Origin: Phymorhynchus buccinoides
Lineage: Eukaryota > Mollusca > Gastropoda > Neogastropoda > Raphitomidae
Length of the DNA: 64,000 nt
Assembly: GCA_017654935.2 (NCBI GenBank)
Contig: CM065682.1
Location: 35,089,651-35,153,650, forward strand
Direction of reading: 5' to 3'
Every line of letters begins with the position of its first letter. Within the stretch, counting starts at the first letter, position 1. A program made the translations under genes and the position numbers. Below, piece by piece: positions 23,399 through 34,928 of the stretch. The notes below the pieces were generated by a model. The model saw nothing but the letters and a program-made list of their open reading frames with translations. It was not told the origin of the DNA and ran no database searches.

Positions 23399-24089
23399 CA
23401 TGTAATTGTATTGTGTTATTAAAAAAGAAAGAGAGAAATGTAATCGTATTGTGTTATTATTAAAGCAGAGAGAGAGATGTAATTGTACTGTGTTATCATT
23501 AAATCAGAGAGAGAGAGAGAGGGGTGTAAAAAAAAGAAAGAAAAAAAGCCAATATCCATGCATCTATCATTAAATTATTGCTACAAACCCCCTTATGCAA
23601 TACTAGTAACCAGGCGGAACCAATTTGGTACCTGTCTTCTAATTCATTACTTCGAAGACTAAAATTATAAATCACTACATATAGTTAGTCTAAAGTGTAA
23701 GCCTTTTCTTTGAAGTAATATATAATTATTGCACTGCATCAGCAGAATGCATGCTGAAATGCCCATAACTGCCAGATTATTCGCTGTTGAGGCAGAGCTC
23801 TCTACCATTAAGTGGTACGGAAGGGGTAACTATCCCCTATATATTTGATTTTCCTCAAAAGGCACGTTAATTAGTTAACCAACAGTTACTCTTATAATTT
23901 TATAACAAAATCGAATTGAGCACCTTTAAGCAAACCATTCACACGCTGTCAGCAGATCTTTGCAAGTGTGCAGTTAAGCAAAATTGATATATTTTACACT
24001 AAAGAGATACGCAGAGAAATTGTAAAGCAGAAAGCAAACCAAGCTGGGTTTTTTTAATCATTCTACTATTGATCACGCTTTTGTTTAGA

Positions 24090-25302
24090 AAATTCTGGTT
24101 GATATTTTTAAGAGCAAAAAGAAGAACTAGTTTGTGCATTCATTGATTATAAAAAAAAAGCATTTGATTCTGTGTGGCGCTTAGGCTTATGGACAAAACT
24201 TATTAAACAAAATATCAATGGTAAGATATCAAATGTAATTATAAAAATGTACAATAACATCAAATATTGTGTTATTCAAAATGGAGAACAGTCTGATTAT
24301 TTTGGAAGCTTTAGAGGACTGCGTCAATGAGAAACTCTATCACCGTTGCTTTTTTCATTATATTTGAATAATGTAGAAAACTTTTTGACAGCTATTTATA
24401 TGAATACTAGCAATGTTGATCATGAAAATAATAACTGTATATTTGCGGTTATTAGTGCTTTTGTATGCAGATGTTACAATTCTTTTATCTGAATCAGCTA
24501 ATGGTCTGCAAAAGGCACTTGATCTGTTGCATGAATATTGCCTTGACTGGAAACTTGAAGTTAATGTATCTAAAACTAAAATTATGGTTTTCTATTCCAA
24601 TCGGCTAACGAAACATGTTTAAGTTTGGTTTGCAAACCATTGATATAGTTACTTCTTTTAGATATCTCAGAATCTAGTTCAGTCAGACAGGCACGTTTTT
24701 CAAAGCAAAGAAAAGTGTGTATGACCATGCCGTAAGAGCAATGTTCTCATTGTTACAAACTGCAAGAAAACAAGAATTACCTATATGTATAATTTTAGAT
24801 ATGTACCCCCAAAAATGTGTTCCAATTTTGTTGCACGGATGTGAAATATGGGGATACGAGAACCTTGATATTTGGGGAAAATTACAAATGAATTTTTTTT
24901 AAACGGCAGACTGTCAGCTATGGTTCTTGGAAAACTTGGCATATAAATGTGGGTTAATTCGTTTTTGGTCAGGATTTATTGACAGTCGTAATGCAGATAA
25001 AATTTCGAGTAAAATGTACGCAATTTTATTCAACTTGTGCGCACATAAATAATGTCCATCCAAATGGCTAAATAATATTCAAATAATTTTAGTTGACAGT
25101 GGATATAACTGTTTGGTTTTCACAGAATGGCTACAACAGGGAATTGTTTTGCGATAGTATTACTAAGAGCATAAAAGATCAATATATTAAATCATGTGAA
25201 GCTTTGCTTGAAGGGAATAACAAATGCGTGTTTTATAAAAGCATAAAAAGTGAGTTTTGTAGAGAAAAATACATAACACAACTTAATCATAATAATAATA
25301 AT
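24090..25302 (+). pseudogene. Degenerate LINE, part 1 (reverse transcriptase)
   Basis: The plus strand reads AFIDYKKKAFDSVWRLGLW (motif A, near 24140), then GLRQ-stop-ETLSPLLFSLYLN (motif B with an internal TGA near 24328), then LLYADVTILLSES (motif C, with the second Asp of YADD changed to Val) and LEVNVSKTKIMVFY. Further degenerate frames include LSMFS-type connection residues. The catalytic D-to-V change and the stops make it dead. The GxRQGExLSPLLF form of motif B separates it from the CR1-like elements elsewhere in the window. The copy is interrupted at about 25303 by another LINE and resumes at about 26186. Confidence 0.82.
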
Positions 25303-26185
25303 AAATAATAAATAAATTCTATAGCGCTATTCTCCTGACACAGCAGGACTCACCACGCTTTACATGAAAAAAAAAGAAGAAAGTTTACACACAAAAGGTA
25401 TTCAAAATACATGTACTTAAAATTATTTTGAATTTTTTAAAATAAAAAAGCAGTTTATCACACTCACACAACTCACATGTAAAATATCTACATAAAACAG
25501 GAATTATTTAATAATATAAAAAAAATCTTTACAGGGTTGACTGACAGTGCATGGACAGACAGAAATTAACAGAGATATTTTCTGAAAAGATGCGTCTTCA
25601 GGCCAGTTTTGAAAGAAGACAGAGACGGAGAGCCGCTGCGGAGAGGGAAAGGGAGATTGTTCCAGATGTGTGGTGCTTAGAAACGAAAAGAACTGTTTCC
25701 AACTGTTTTGTACTTGGTGAAAGGTTTGCAGAGACGTTTTAGGTTGCTTGATCTGAGGTTGCGTTCTGGTATGTAGGCAGAGAGGAGAGAAGAGAGGTAG
25801 TCAGGAAGAGTGTCTTCGAAATAACGATAGGCAAGAGTGGCCACTTTATAGTCGACTCTCGCGTCAACAGGGAGCCAGTGCAGCTGTCTCAACAGTGGTG
25901 TCACTGAGTCAGTCTTACGCTTTCTGAGCACACCCCAGGCAGCACTGTTCTGGACTCCTTGAAGACGCTTCACAGAAGAAAGAGGGAGACCTGCAAGAAT
26001 TGCATTGCAGTAATCCAGCCTGGACAGCATGAAAGAAACAGCAAGTTGAGTAGCAGCTTCAACTGAGAGATATACGAACGAATAGAACTTAGTCTTTAAA
26101 GATGGCAGAAAGTTGACCGATCAAAAGAAAGTGTTTCATCCAGGCAGACACCCAGATACTTTACTGATTTCTGAAAAGATACAGA
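25303..26185 (-). pseudogene. LINE 3' fragment nested inside another LINE
   Basis: On the minus strand, KYLGVCLDETLSFDRS is followed by a break and then LSRLDYCNAILAGLPLSS, LQGVQNSAAWGVLRKRK, VTPLLRQLHWLPVDARV and LRSSNLKRLCKPF, the conserved C-terminal region of CR1-type elements. The low-coordinate end is a TTATT-rich tail (25290-25318), as expected for a LINE 3' end. It is strongly 5'-truncated. The host LINE (24090-25302 and 26186-26499) reads through on either side in the opposite direction, so this is a later insertion. Confidence 0.82.
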
Positions 26186-26499
26186 ATCATTTGACAAGGA
26201 ATATTCATTTATCCATTAATAAAATGTCGTATGTAATCATAAATTGTCGATCGAAGTTAAAAGAAGAGAGGATGAGGATCAGAGAGAATAGGATATGTAA
26301 AGAATGTAGCATGAATACTGTCGGTGATGAGTTTCATTTTGTTTTGCAATGCCCAAAATTTACTCTACTTCGGATAATGTTTATTGCTAAAAAGTATCAA
26401 TCTTGTTTATCAATGTTTAATCTTTGCAATCTGTTCCGTGCTAACAAGAAAACACAACTTAAATTGAGTAAATTCATAAAGCAGGCAAAAGTCGTTTAA
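26186..26499 (+). pseudogene. Degenerate LINE, part 2 (C-terminal domain)
   Basis: Continuation of 24090-25302 after the nested insert. It reads RMRIRENRICKECSMNTVGDEFHFVLQCPKFTLLR, the typical C-x2-C ... GDEFHFLxxC ending of this LINE type. A stop follows at 26497. Confidence 0.8.
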
Positions 26500-26800
26500 A
26501 TACATTTCATGTCAATAATATATATACTTCCCAAAACGTACATTTGTTATTCTGACTTGTGAAACGTCATTTCTAATCTCAAAATTTGTTTCATTTCTTA
26601 TTATCGTTTGATGATGTGATCCAATGTATCATTTTTGTTTTGTGTTTGTATCCTCCACTCTCCAATAGGAGAAAAAGGCTTAAACTTATCTTGAATCTTG
26701 ATAGAAGTTTGAAACTACATAGACACATACAGACACAAGGGACACACTCACACATAGGGGCACAGAGATAAACAGACACAAACACAGACAGACAGACACA

Positions 26801-26935
<135 letters not shown>

Positions 26936-27119
26936 TTCCCATTCATCAACATGTACAAAAAATACAAAACGCATATCTACTAACATTATACGCACAAATC
27001 AATATATTCACAAAACTTGATCAACCAGAAACAACACGTACAATTCACAAGTATGTCACGAGATGCATCTTCTTAGACAATAACAACAACGACAGCAACA
27101 GCTACAACAGCAAACTAAC

Positions 27120-27513
27120 CGTTGATAAAGTAGAGCACGGTGGTAGCAGCTCCCCAACAAAACGTCAGGACGCACATTGTAAGCAACATGACACCATCGG
27201 GATATTGGATACCAAGCTGGTATACTGGTTCAATGGGCAGGCATTTGGTCTTTGTTTCTTCATCCGGCCACGTGAAATTGGACTCAGAAGGGCATATCTG
27301 GCATTGGATGTCACCAACCTTAGCTGGCACCGTCCTTTCATTGGACTTGCACTTGACACACTTGAAGCAGCAGTGGGGCTGACCAATAACCATTTCATAG
27401 CCAGGTTGACATGGTTTGCTGCAAACTGACTGGGGTGTAGCATGGGAACCATCTTCGTCGATAATCTCTGAAGATGGACCTCCTCTAAATCTCGGCTTGA
27501 AGGTAATGTGATC
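27120..27513 (-). CDS. Class C GPCR (mGluR-like) coding exon 6: nine-cysteine domain and helix 1
   Basis: Residues 480-610 plus the first base of Gly611. The acceptor TTTGCAG precedes GATCACATT, and the donor GTTAGT follows AACG (phase 1). Residues 510-570 contain exactly nine cysteines (510, 514, 527, 528, 531, 534, 550, 553, 570) with the spacing of the NCD3G domain, starting SVCSKPCQPGYEM and including HCCFKCVKC. This rigid linker passes ligand-induced closure of the Venus-flytrap to the membrane domain. Helix 1 follows from about 584 to 609 (GVMLLTMCVLTFCWGAATTV). Asn558 (NFT) is a glycosylation sequon. A TC microsatellite (27582-27652) lies just upstream of the acceptor. Confidence 0.94.
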
Positions 27514-27576
27514 CTGCAAACAAACTATTTTAGATCATAGCCTTGACCAATTTTTTTTTCTTTTTAATACGTGTTG

Positions 27577-27581
<5 letters not shown>

Positions 27582-27652
<71 letters not shown>
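27582..27652 (+). repeat. (CT)n microsatellite
   Basis: About 70 bp of CT with one interruption, 70-140 bp upstream of the exon 6 acceptor on the transcribed strand (where it reads GA). Confidence 0.95.
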
Positions 27653-27653
<1 letters not shown>

Positions 27654-28029
27654 ATTCTCTCTCTGTGTATGTGTGTGTGTAAGGGGGGGATGACACACCC
27701 ACGCAGGGGGTGAGGGGTGGGGGGCGCACACGTGCTTATGTATGAGTGTGAGGTTGTGTGGGCAAGACAAACCAAATCAAATGCAATGAACAATAACTTT
27801 TCTTTCATTGATGCAATGAACAATAAGTTTTTTCATTTAAAATCATGCAATGAACAATAAGTTTTCTTTCATTTAAAATGATGCATAGGCAATGCATGTA
27901 AAAAGTACAAGAATGTGAGGGAAAGGAATGAACATGACAGAGAAATATTTTTTTAAACATGTTATTTATGACCGTTGATGAACCGATGAATGGAAATGTC
28001 ATTCCTGTTAGGTAAATCATTACAACACT

Positions 28030-28870
28030 TCCATCACTCAGTTTTCTTTTTAAGATTGATAACCGCTTTCTTGCTGATATTCTAACAGCCTTCTTGTGAA
28101 AATATTTACTTTTAGTTACTAGAAAACGGGTTGAACACGAAACGTCTTGACTGTTTAAAAAAATATTATTAGATCTTTGTTTTGGGGTTTCAATTTATTT
28201 TTTTCTGTAATAAGCTTTCTCGTGACTTGAAGCAGATTTCTTGTGATTTGGAGAATCTTTTGTTTTAAGATAGGGGGAAAACCTGTCTGGTGATTTCAAA
28301 TAGTTCTGATTTGTGATTCAAAGCAGCTTTTGTTTTGTGAATTAAGAAAGCTTTTTTAAAATTAGAAAATAAAGCTTTCTTGTGTTTTCAAGCAGCTTTC
28401 TTATTGTGATTAGGAACAGTTTCTGCTTTAAGATAGGGAAAAAAATATGTCTTGTGAATTGAAATAGCTGTGGTTTTGTGATGTGATTCAAAGCAGTTTC
28501 GCTTTGTGAATTAAAAAAATCTCCTTTTTCCGAAAATAATACTTGCTTGGGGTTCAAAACAGTATTCTTGTTGCGGAACCAAATCGTTTTCTTGTTATGA
28601 TTTGAAACAACATTTGTTCCCTGATTCACACCATGCTTTTCTTTTGTGATTTAAGATAGCATATAATTTGTAATTCAAAGCAAGCTTCGTTTTGATATTC
28701 AAAACAGCTTTGTTTGTAGTTTGAAATAGATTTCTTTTTGCGATTCAAAACAGCATTTGTCTTTGATTCAAAAGATTTTGTTTAATTCGAAAAAGCCTTC
28801 TTTTATAATTCAATATTTCTTCTAGGATTCCAAATAGCTTTCTAGCGTAGTTGAAAACAGTACAATTATA
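28030..28870. repeat. Degenerate tandem repeat, about 60-70 bp period
   Basis: Variants of 'aaagcagctttTgttttgtgattcaaa' recur more than ten times across the interval, with TTTCTTGTGATTTGAA and AAAGCAGTTTCGCTTTGTGAA forms. Copies also appear at 29310-29390. The period is irregular. It looks like an old, decayed minisatellite. Confidence 0.6.
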
Positions 28871-29444
28871 TGCTTTGTGAGTAGTATTTTGTACTGGTAT
28901 TTAGTACTTTATAGTCACAGAGCCGTCTCTGTGAAATTCGGGTTGCTCCCACCTGGAAAGAGCGTAGCAGCCAGAGGCACGCCACCCAATTTTTTTAAAA
29001 ATGTAATTATTACATGTATTTTTTTATTTGCATGCGATTTTGTGTGTGACTGATGAGGAATGAAGGGGGAGGTGTAAATTTTGACCAAATGACAACTTTT
29101 TCGTTGCCACTGGGTTTAATGTGTGCCAAGTGCATAGGCACACGGGACCTCGGTTTATCTCCTTATCCGAAAGACTTCACGTTCAGACCGTAAGGCCTGG
29201 TGCAGAGTGAGAGGAAAAATCCCCTGAACTCGTGTTTATTGTAAACGAGGCGTACGCGTTACCTCTGTGCCATTCTGTTACCTGTTGGAAGAAATATTTT
29301 TTTAGTTTTAGTCCAAACAGCTTTCTTTTCTGATTGTAAACAGATTTTGTTTAGTGATTCAAAAAAGATTATTTTATTATTTAAAAGACTTTGAGCTTGA
29401 ATACATCTTTGCTACCACTGTATGCCTAAATGGTGCGAATGTAA

Positions 29445-29660
29445 TAATTAGAGGTGGGCAATAAAACGGGTTTGAATGGAAAAACTGGTCTTACATTCTG
29501 CGATTTGAAAACCGGTTCGAGTTCCTATGAACTGATTGTTGGCTGAAAGTTTTTCCATAAAATAACGCACTCTTCCCCAAGAACTGTGCATCTCGGCGCG
29601 GACTGTGTGTCTGTAAACCAAACGTAGGGCCTATCTGTTTCTAAATTCTACTAGGAATGA
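29445..29660. repeat. Fragment related to the hAT-like MITE
   Basis: Shares AGAGGTGGGCAATAAAACGGG, GAAAACCGGTTCGAG, a run like 'aataacgcactcttccccaagaac' and TGTAAACCAA with 42876-43090. The right end is not found, so it is truncated or diverged. Confidence 0.6.
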
Positions 29661-30109
29661 TGTTCAACTCTTCAACTATTTCTCAGAAATGTACACAGTT
29701 CTATACTTCAAGTACAGGATGTGCAAAGATGGGAGTGTTGGGGGGAAGGGATTTGATTGTTGGATTTGACAATGTCATTATCCATTTTATAGAGGTTTGG
29801 GGTATAGCCTAATCGATGTAATGTAATTTTGTTGTACATGTTACATTATTTTAAAGGAATATGTGTTTGCATAAACATGTGTTTGCACATATTTTGTGTG
29901 CTGTTGGTCGAGTGTGCCATAGCTGATAGGGATTACTTTGGGGCTTTTTGTTTTAATTGATCCAACCATAGCGTTTTGTGAAACCGAGAGAGGCAATCAT
30001 CCTCTAAGCGTGACCAACTGATCTACAAGCAAAGCTTGTAACTCCTTAATTCTAGAGGGTAAACACGTGGGTTCACTACCAATAGCTTAGCAGATTAACA
30101 TATAAAGTA

Positions 30110-30468
30110 GTCCAGAAAAAACGTCTCTAAATCGCCTTGAAAACGAGATTATTCAATTTCTTTATTTTTGGAGATGGCTAAGAAATCCCAACTGGCATTG
30201 GTAGTTTGACGTTTAAGAAGTAGTATGGTAAAACATTGCCACTTATATGTGAATATATAACCGTTTAAAGATAGAATTTGCAAAATAAAATTTCTATCTT
30301 TAAACGGTTATATCATATTGATCATCATAAGTGGCCATTTTTTTTAACATAATACTTTTTTAAATATCATACTACCAAAACCAGCTGGAATTTTTTAGCC
30401 ATCCCCTCCCCCCCAAAAAAAAGAAATATAGTTTTCTAGGCGATTTAAAGACAATGTCGTTCTGGAGT
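30110..30468. repeat. Long hairpin (palindromic MITE-like element)
   Basis: Arms of about 165 bp are diverged reverse complements: AACCGTTTAAAGATAGAATT near 30260 pairs with AATTTCTATCTTTAAACGGTT near 30300, leaving a loop of only about ten bases. TCTAAATCGCCTTGAAAAC on the left pairs with GTTTTCTAGGCGATTTAAAGA on the right. It ends about 70 bases from the exon 5 donor on the transcribed strand. Confidence 0.85.
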
Positions 30469-30538
30469 AAAGGGACACATAGCTCATATTAGAAGCCGTA
30501 ATGAAAAACAAACAAGCCATGACGCACGTTTCCTTTAC

Positions 30539-31225
30539 CTTGTTGAATGAGTCAAAGCCAGTTATAGCTGGGTTCCATATTCCAACGTTCTGATGTTCAA
30601 GTCGCTTGTTTTTATATACAACATTGTAGATTTCGTATCCCACGCGTCCGTTCCCTATGTCATCAAAGCTGATGTTGCCTCCCTCTCCAATAAAGTTCAC
30701 CCTCCTCAAACTGTCTCTCAACTCCAGGGGCTTCACACACTTCTTCACGTCATCTTCAGTGCACGTTTTCAGCAGGTCATCCAGAGCATGCGCCAAGGCG
30801 TAGACAGCATCAATGGCCAACGATTCTCCTTCCTCAGGTTTATAATTCATACAAGTTCCAATCTCCCAGTTTTCATTACAGGCATTGGTATCAGACGGAT
30901 TTAATGAACAATTGAAAGCTTGCGCTGCGAACTCTGCAAACCAAGGGTTGTGTGATCCTGTCTTCAATGTCATATGTTGGAATCGTTCCTCAAAGCGTTT
31001 AACAGACACTGACTGAAATCTGATCATGAATGAACCGTGTAGGACAGCCCCGAACTTGCCCAAGCCACCTAAAGCAAAATGAACAGTGTCGGATCCTACC
31101 CAAGTGAAGTAGTTCTCCACTTTCCTTGACAAGATTATTTCAAATAGGTTGGTGAGATGCAAGTGGTAGAGGAACAGGATCACCACACGGGCCTCTGGTC
31201 GGCTTATTAATCCATCCACTATATC
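30539..31225 (-). CDS. Class C GPCR (mGluR-like) coding exon 5: ligand-binding lobe 2
   Basis: Residues 251-479, the largest exon (687 bases, phase 0 at both ends). The acceptor TATCACAG precedes GATATAGTG; the donor is AAG-GTAAAG. It encodes most of lobe 2 of the Venus-flytrap domain. WVGSD with Asp296 aligns with the amino-group-binding Asp318 of mGluR1 (GSDGW). HNPWFAEF at 342-349 matches the NPWFPEF signature. CVKPL with Lys415 aligns with Lys409 of mGluR1, which contacts the distal carboxylate of glutamate. NFIGEGGNISFDDIGNGRVG at 427-446 is the usual closing motif before the cysteine domain. Sequons are at Asn355 (NCS) and Asn434 (NIS). The retained Asp and Lys favour an acidic amino-acid ligand, but this is inference. 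Confidence 0.94.
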
Positions 31226-31777
31226 CTGTGATAAAGAGAAACAGTTGAAGAGAAATGCCTGTGAAATGCGAATAGACAGACGTCTGCCACTTTGACATTA
31301 TATTTAATTAGCAAGAGGGAAATAACTCTCACGTAAAAGATCTAGAACTATAGTAGTGTATTGCGAATGAAACCTAGCAAACGTGAGATCGTTCATTGGG
31401 CAGAAAATGTATTATCTTCTGAGCCTTAAAAACAAAACCTTTAGAGTCAGTGGCAAAACTTTGGGTAGGTCAGATGACCATACATAATTGTTTTTAATCC
31501 CATGGGAAACTGTGGCCAACGGTTTGCAGCCTATGACCTATTAGCTTTCTTACTTCTACTTTACAACTGGCCCCTAATTTCTTCCACCACGTGCCTTGAC
31601 TGATGCTGATTACAAATATGTATGGTTATAGCGGTTTTTGGACAGCTCAGAAAAAGTTCATCCAGACACATTTTAGTTCTTCCTGAACTGGGAGACAAAA
31701 AATGGGATTGAAATGAATTGAACAGAAAAATTAAAATCATCATTATTAGTCTCAATTAGATTGCAATATCATCTAAC
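31226..31777 (-). other. Receptor intron 4 (552 bp)
   Basis: Donor GTTAGATG at 31777 and acceptor TATCACAG ending at 31226, phase 0. The shortest intron of the gene, with no repeat recognised. Confidence 0.88.
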
Positions 31778-31948
31778 CTGAAAATCAGTTAAAGCATGGA
31801 TGCTGCTGGCGACAGCAAAGCAGGATCCGACCTTTTCCATCTCTTGCTGCAGCATCCAGAAGCCAGCTTTGCCGTAGTCATTATTTTCGTACAACACCGA
31901 GACAAACGACCACCGGAACTTATCCAGGAGATCTGCAATGGCCTTAGC
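31778..31948 (-). CDS. Class C GPCR (mGluR-like) coding exon 4: hinge of the ligand-binding domain
   Basis: Residues 194-250 (171 bases, phase 0 both sides). The acceptor is GTGACAG before GCTAAGGCC; the donor is CAG-GTTAGA. The exon reads AKAIADLLDKFRWSFVSVLY and then ENNDYGKAGFWML, the counterpart of AQAMVDIVKALGWNYVSTL...GNYGESG in mGluRs. Tyr218 aligns with the ligand-contacting Tyr236 of mGluR1. It continues directly from the SDRLQ ending of exon 3, matching PPDSxQ-AxAM in the family, which supports the unusual donor chosen for exon 3. Confidence 0.93.
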
Positions 31949-32059
31949 CTGTCACATAATTGACACTGAAATTAATATGATCCTTTATATCACACGAGTT
32001 TGATTCTTAATCATCATATAATAAAAAGGCAAGTGTCCGTGTGTGTGTGTCTGAAACAC

Positions 32060-32475
32060 AAAACGGGCCTTATAACTCCGCCGTTTTTCGACCGAATCGC
32101 TTCAAATATGCTATGAGCCCTAACGTGGCGATGGCAACGGCAACCGAGGCGGCCGTGTCATTTGCGCGGTTTGGCAAATGCGCGAAACGCGTATCCGCCG
32201 GCCTCTCGGCGCCAGTATCTTCGGTATTTCTGGACGGATTGCCCTCGAATTTGGGAGGTAGATGACCGGTGACGGTGACTATCTGTGTGCCAAACCGGAA
32301 GCAAATCGATTAAGAAACGCGCGCGATAGACACCGCTTCACCTTTTCACAAATAACTCCGCCGTTTCTTAACCGAATCGCTTCAAATTTGCTGTACTCAG
32401 CGTTACCAGTACTTGGCGTTACCGTTACTAGCGTTACCGTTACTAGGCGTTACCGGTACTCGGCGTTGCGCTAGT
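32060..32475. repeat. CpG-rich repeat segment with a 17-bp minisatellite
   Basis: Markedly richer in CG dinucleotides than its surroundings. The phrase AACTCCGCCGTTT...ACCGAATCGCTTCAAAT occurs at about 32075 and again at about 32350. Between 32399 and 32470 a GCGTTACCGTTACTAG-type unit of about 17 bp repeats four to five times. Open frames here look like chance products of base composition. Confidence 0.65.
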
Positions 32476-32593
32476 GTACATAATAACAATAGGGCAAAGG
32501 ATTGAGTACCTAACAACAAGTTTTTGTCTTTGTTGACCATTTTACGTCAACATTTTATTTCTAAGTAAAAGTTGGACATTTATTTGACATTTT

Positions 32594-32690
32594 ACCTGTC
32601 AAGTCAAGTCAAGTTAAGTCAAACTGACCTTTATTGGGGGTTAAAGAATAAACTGACAAGGTTTTTTTTCATCCTGCCCTCAGTAATTAA
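32594..32690 (-). repeat. SINE-like tail (AAGTCAAGTCAAG ... TTTATTGG)
   Basis: AAGTC repeated, then ACCTTTATTGGGGG and a T-run before CATCCTGCCCTC. It resembles the CAAAGTC...CTTTATTATC start of the 17.07-kb repeat and the TTTATT/CATCCAGCC parts of the 15-kb repeats. Read on the minus strand, the pieces look like the 3' end of a retroposed element. Confidence 0.45.
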
Positions 32691-33199
32691 TATATTATGT
32701 TACAGTAACATTGAGTAAAACTTAATTTTTGCTATTGAAGACACAACGTGACTGTCCCATTATTTGACAGTGGGCACGAGAGGGCATAGGTTTTTTTTAT
32801 ACTGTCTCGCATCACATTTAAATTTCTTAAAATTTAAACTTTTGTTTTGAACTTTTTGTAGAATAATATCAACCAACATGACCAGAAATACTCATAAACC
32901 GTAGTTATGATCGTGATCCCTTCGAGGACAAGTTTCCATGTGCGTTGTACAATGCCAATGGACAATAAAGAAACATGACTTATGACATTTGAGGTTGTCT
33001 GGCTCCTCGAAAGTTGGAAGCATCTCCATTTCGGCAGGGACACTGGACACTGGAAAACTTTATTTGACAAGGATAAAGATTTTAGGCGATGCCTATCCTT
33101 ACAATCTGTCCTTGGATAAAAGAATTAAAAATGGACTAGTAACATGAAAAAAAAGTCACTACGAACAAGAAACGCATTTGAAAACACGTACGTCTACAT

Positions 33200-33345
<146 letters not shown>

Positions 33346-33723
33346 ACACATACATTGTATTTATTTTTAAAAACAACAATAGTGAAACAAATAATTGATG
33401 ACAAGTAGGACGTGAAAGCAACCTCGATCCAATCATATTTAACCAGTATTTAAAAGGCAAACCAATAAACGAACAAAGCATAAAACTGAGATGTAAACAT
33501 TCGTTTGACATATAGCATGCATATAACATGTAGTTGTACGCAAGGCAATAGATAAGTTATACAGTGTGAGTTCAATATCACACAGGATTTAAGCAGGGCT
33601 GTACATTATGTTTGTCCGCACTATATTTTTGCATCGTGAGACGGAAAGGGCATAACTGAATGGTAGAGGAAAGGGAATTCCAAATTGAGGAACCTGAAAA
33701 TGAAAAACTTGATTTGTATTTGC

Positions 33724-34590
33724 TTATTCTGGTGTTTGGCATAATGTAGTTACTGGAACCATAACGATAGTGATGCCGGGGCTAACTAATGTTTTTAGGT
33801 ATTGTGGGGCTAAGTCATTATGCACTTTGTACATGAGGATTGCTTTGTTGTACTTTAGTTGTGAATATAACAGAAGGATGTTTAATTTTGCTTGTTTTTC
33901 TGATGTGGTGAGGTTTGGGTCAGGAAGAATAATTTTAGCTGCTCTTTTGTAGATATAATTGAGTTTTAATAGGTGACATTTGGCGGCAGAATCCCAAACT
34001 ACAGATGCGTAGTTGACGTGAGAGAGACAGTGGGCATGAAAGAACATTTTGCGTTCCTCTGTATCTATGAATGAATGGTTTATGTGGGTGTGTTTTTTAG
34101 TAGGAATAGGTTTCGCGCAAGCTTGTGTGCCACTTCAGTTCTTCGTCTATGATCACACCCATGACTCAGTGCTCTTTTACTTGATCAATGATGTTATCCT
34201 TTGATTAAACTTTGAGAATTAGAGGTTCGTTCTGATGTTTTTGTCTTGAAGTAATTACCATGCTTTTGGTTTTTTGTAGGGTGGATGACCATCAGGTTTT
34301 GGTCACACCAGGCAGAAACATCATTTAAAGCTGTTTGTAATGAGGTTTGAATGGAGGATAAACGAGCTGCACTAGAGTGGAGGGAGTCGTCGTCAGCAAA
34401 CAGATCGCTTGAGACACTTTCATCTGATATTGAAAGTGGTAGATCATTGATGCATAAGCAGAATAGGAGAGGTCCTAATACAGATCCTTGCGGTACACCT
34501 GTCTTAATGATCTTTGTATCTGAAACTACACCATTATTTAAGACGCACAGGTCTACAAGGGGACACAAGAAGCAGGCCTTCATTTCTGTG
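33724..34590 (-). pseudogene. Degenerate LINE: reverse transcriptase and C-terminal part
   Basis: The minus strand from 34583 reads TGVPQGSVLGPLLFCLCIND (motif B) and LFADDDSLHSSAARL (motif C, one residue altered), then SAWCDQNLMVIHPTK. After several stops and a frame change, 34047-33724 reads HVNYASVVWDSAAKCHL and YKRAAKIILPDPNL, with YNKAILMYKVHNDLAPQYL, the usual C-terminal region. Motif A and everything upstream are missing. Its 5' end abuts the duplicated segment at 34590. Confidence 0.8.
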
Positions 34591-34786
34591 GCGCAAACTT
34601 TTCGACAGGTGCTTATAGCTGCATCGTTTCAGCCGGTGTCCAGACTTTTCCCACTGGATTTTTCACACCCGGACATTTCGCACCCAGACTTTTCACACCC
34701 TAGGTCTTATCCCACCTGGACTTTTTACACTCAATCATACATACATACATGACAGAGCTCACGCATGTATACACGCACATATACAA

Positions 34787-34928
34787 ATGGCACCATCATC
34801 GGTCTTGCTTGACTTTGAAATGGCAATGTGTAATGCAGTCAAGGCCATTTTTGAGCGTGCTCAAATTACACACTGCCATTTTCACCTCTGTCACAACGTC
34901 TATAAACATGTGCAGGCCATTTCTCTGG
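34787..34928 (+). pseudogene. MULE (Mutator-like) transposase fragment
   Basis: The plus strand reads VLLDFEMAMCNAVKAIFERA and then QITHCHFHLCHNVYKHVQ. This matches the central DDE region of MULE transposases, whose pattern is (L)xDFExAxxNAxxxxFPxAxIxGCxFHLxQxxxxxxQ. Only this core survives. It is flanked on both sides by an about 50-bp direct repeat of LINE-like sequence (34587-34637 and 34927-34977). No terminal repeats are visible. Confidence 0.6.

Larger units (their letters stand above)
27514..30538 (-). other. Receptor intron 5 (3.0 kb)
   Basis: GT donor GTAAAG at 30538 and AG acceptor ending at 27514. It contains a TC tract, a long hairpin (30110-30468) and 28030-28870, where phrases such as 'gcttTcttgtgatttgaa' recur in degenerate form. 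It also holds a GC-richer fragment near 28925-29275 (CTGTGAAATTCGGGTTGCTC) that looks like a dispersed repeat, and a fragment (29445-29660) related to the AACCGGTT-rich MITE at 42.9 kb. Confidence 0.8.

Noticed and set aside
32041..32474. Protein genes in the CpG-rich segment
   Set aside because: Frames are short and cover tandem repeats; absence of stops is explained by high GC.
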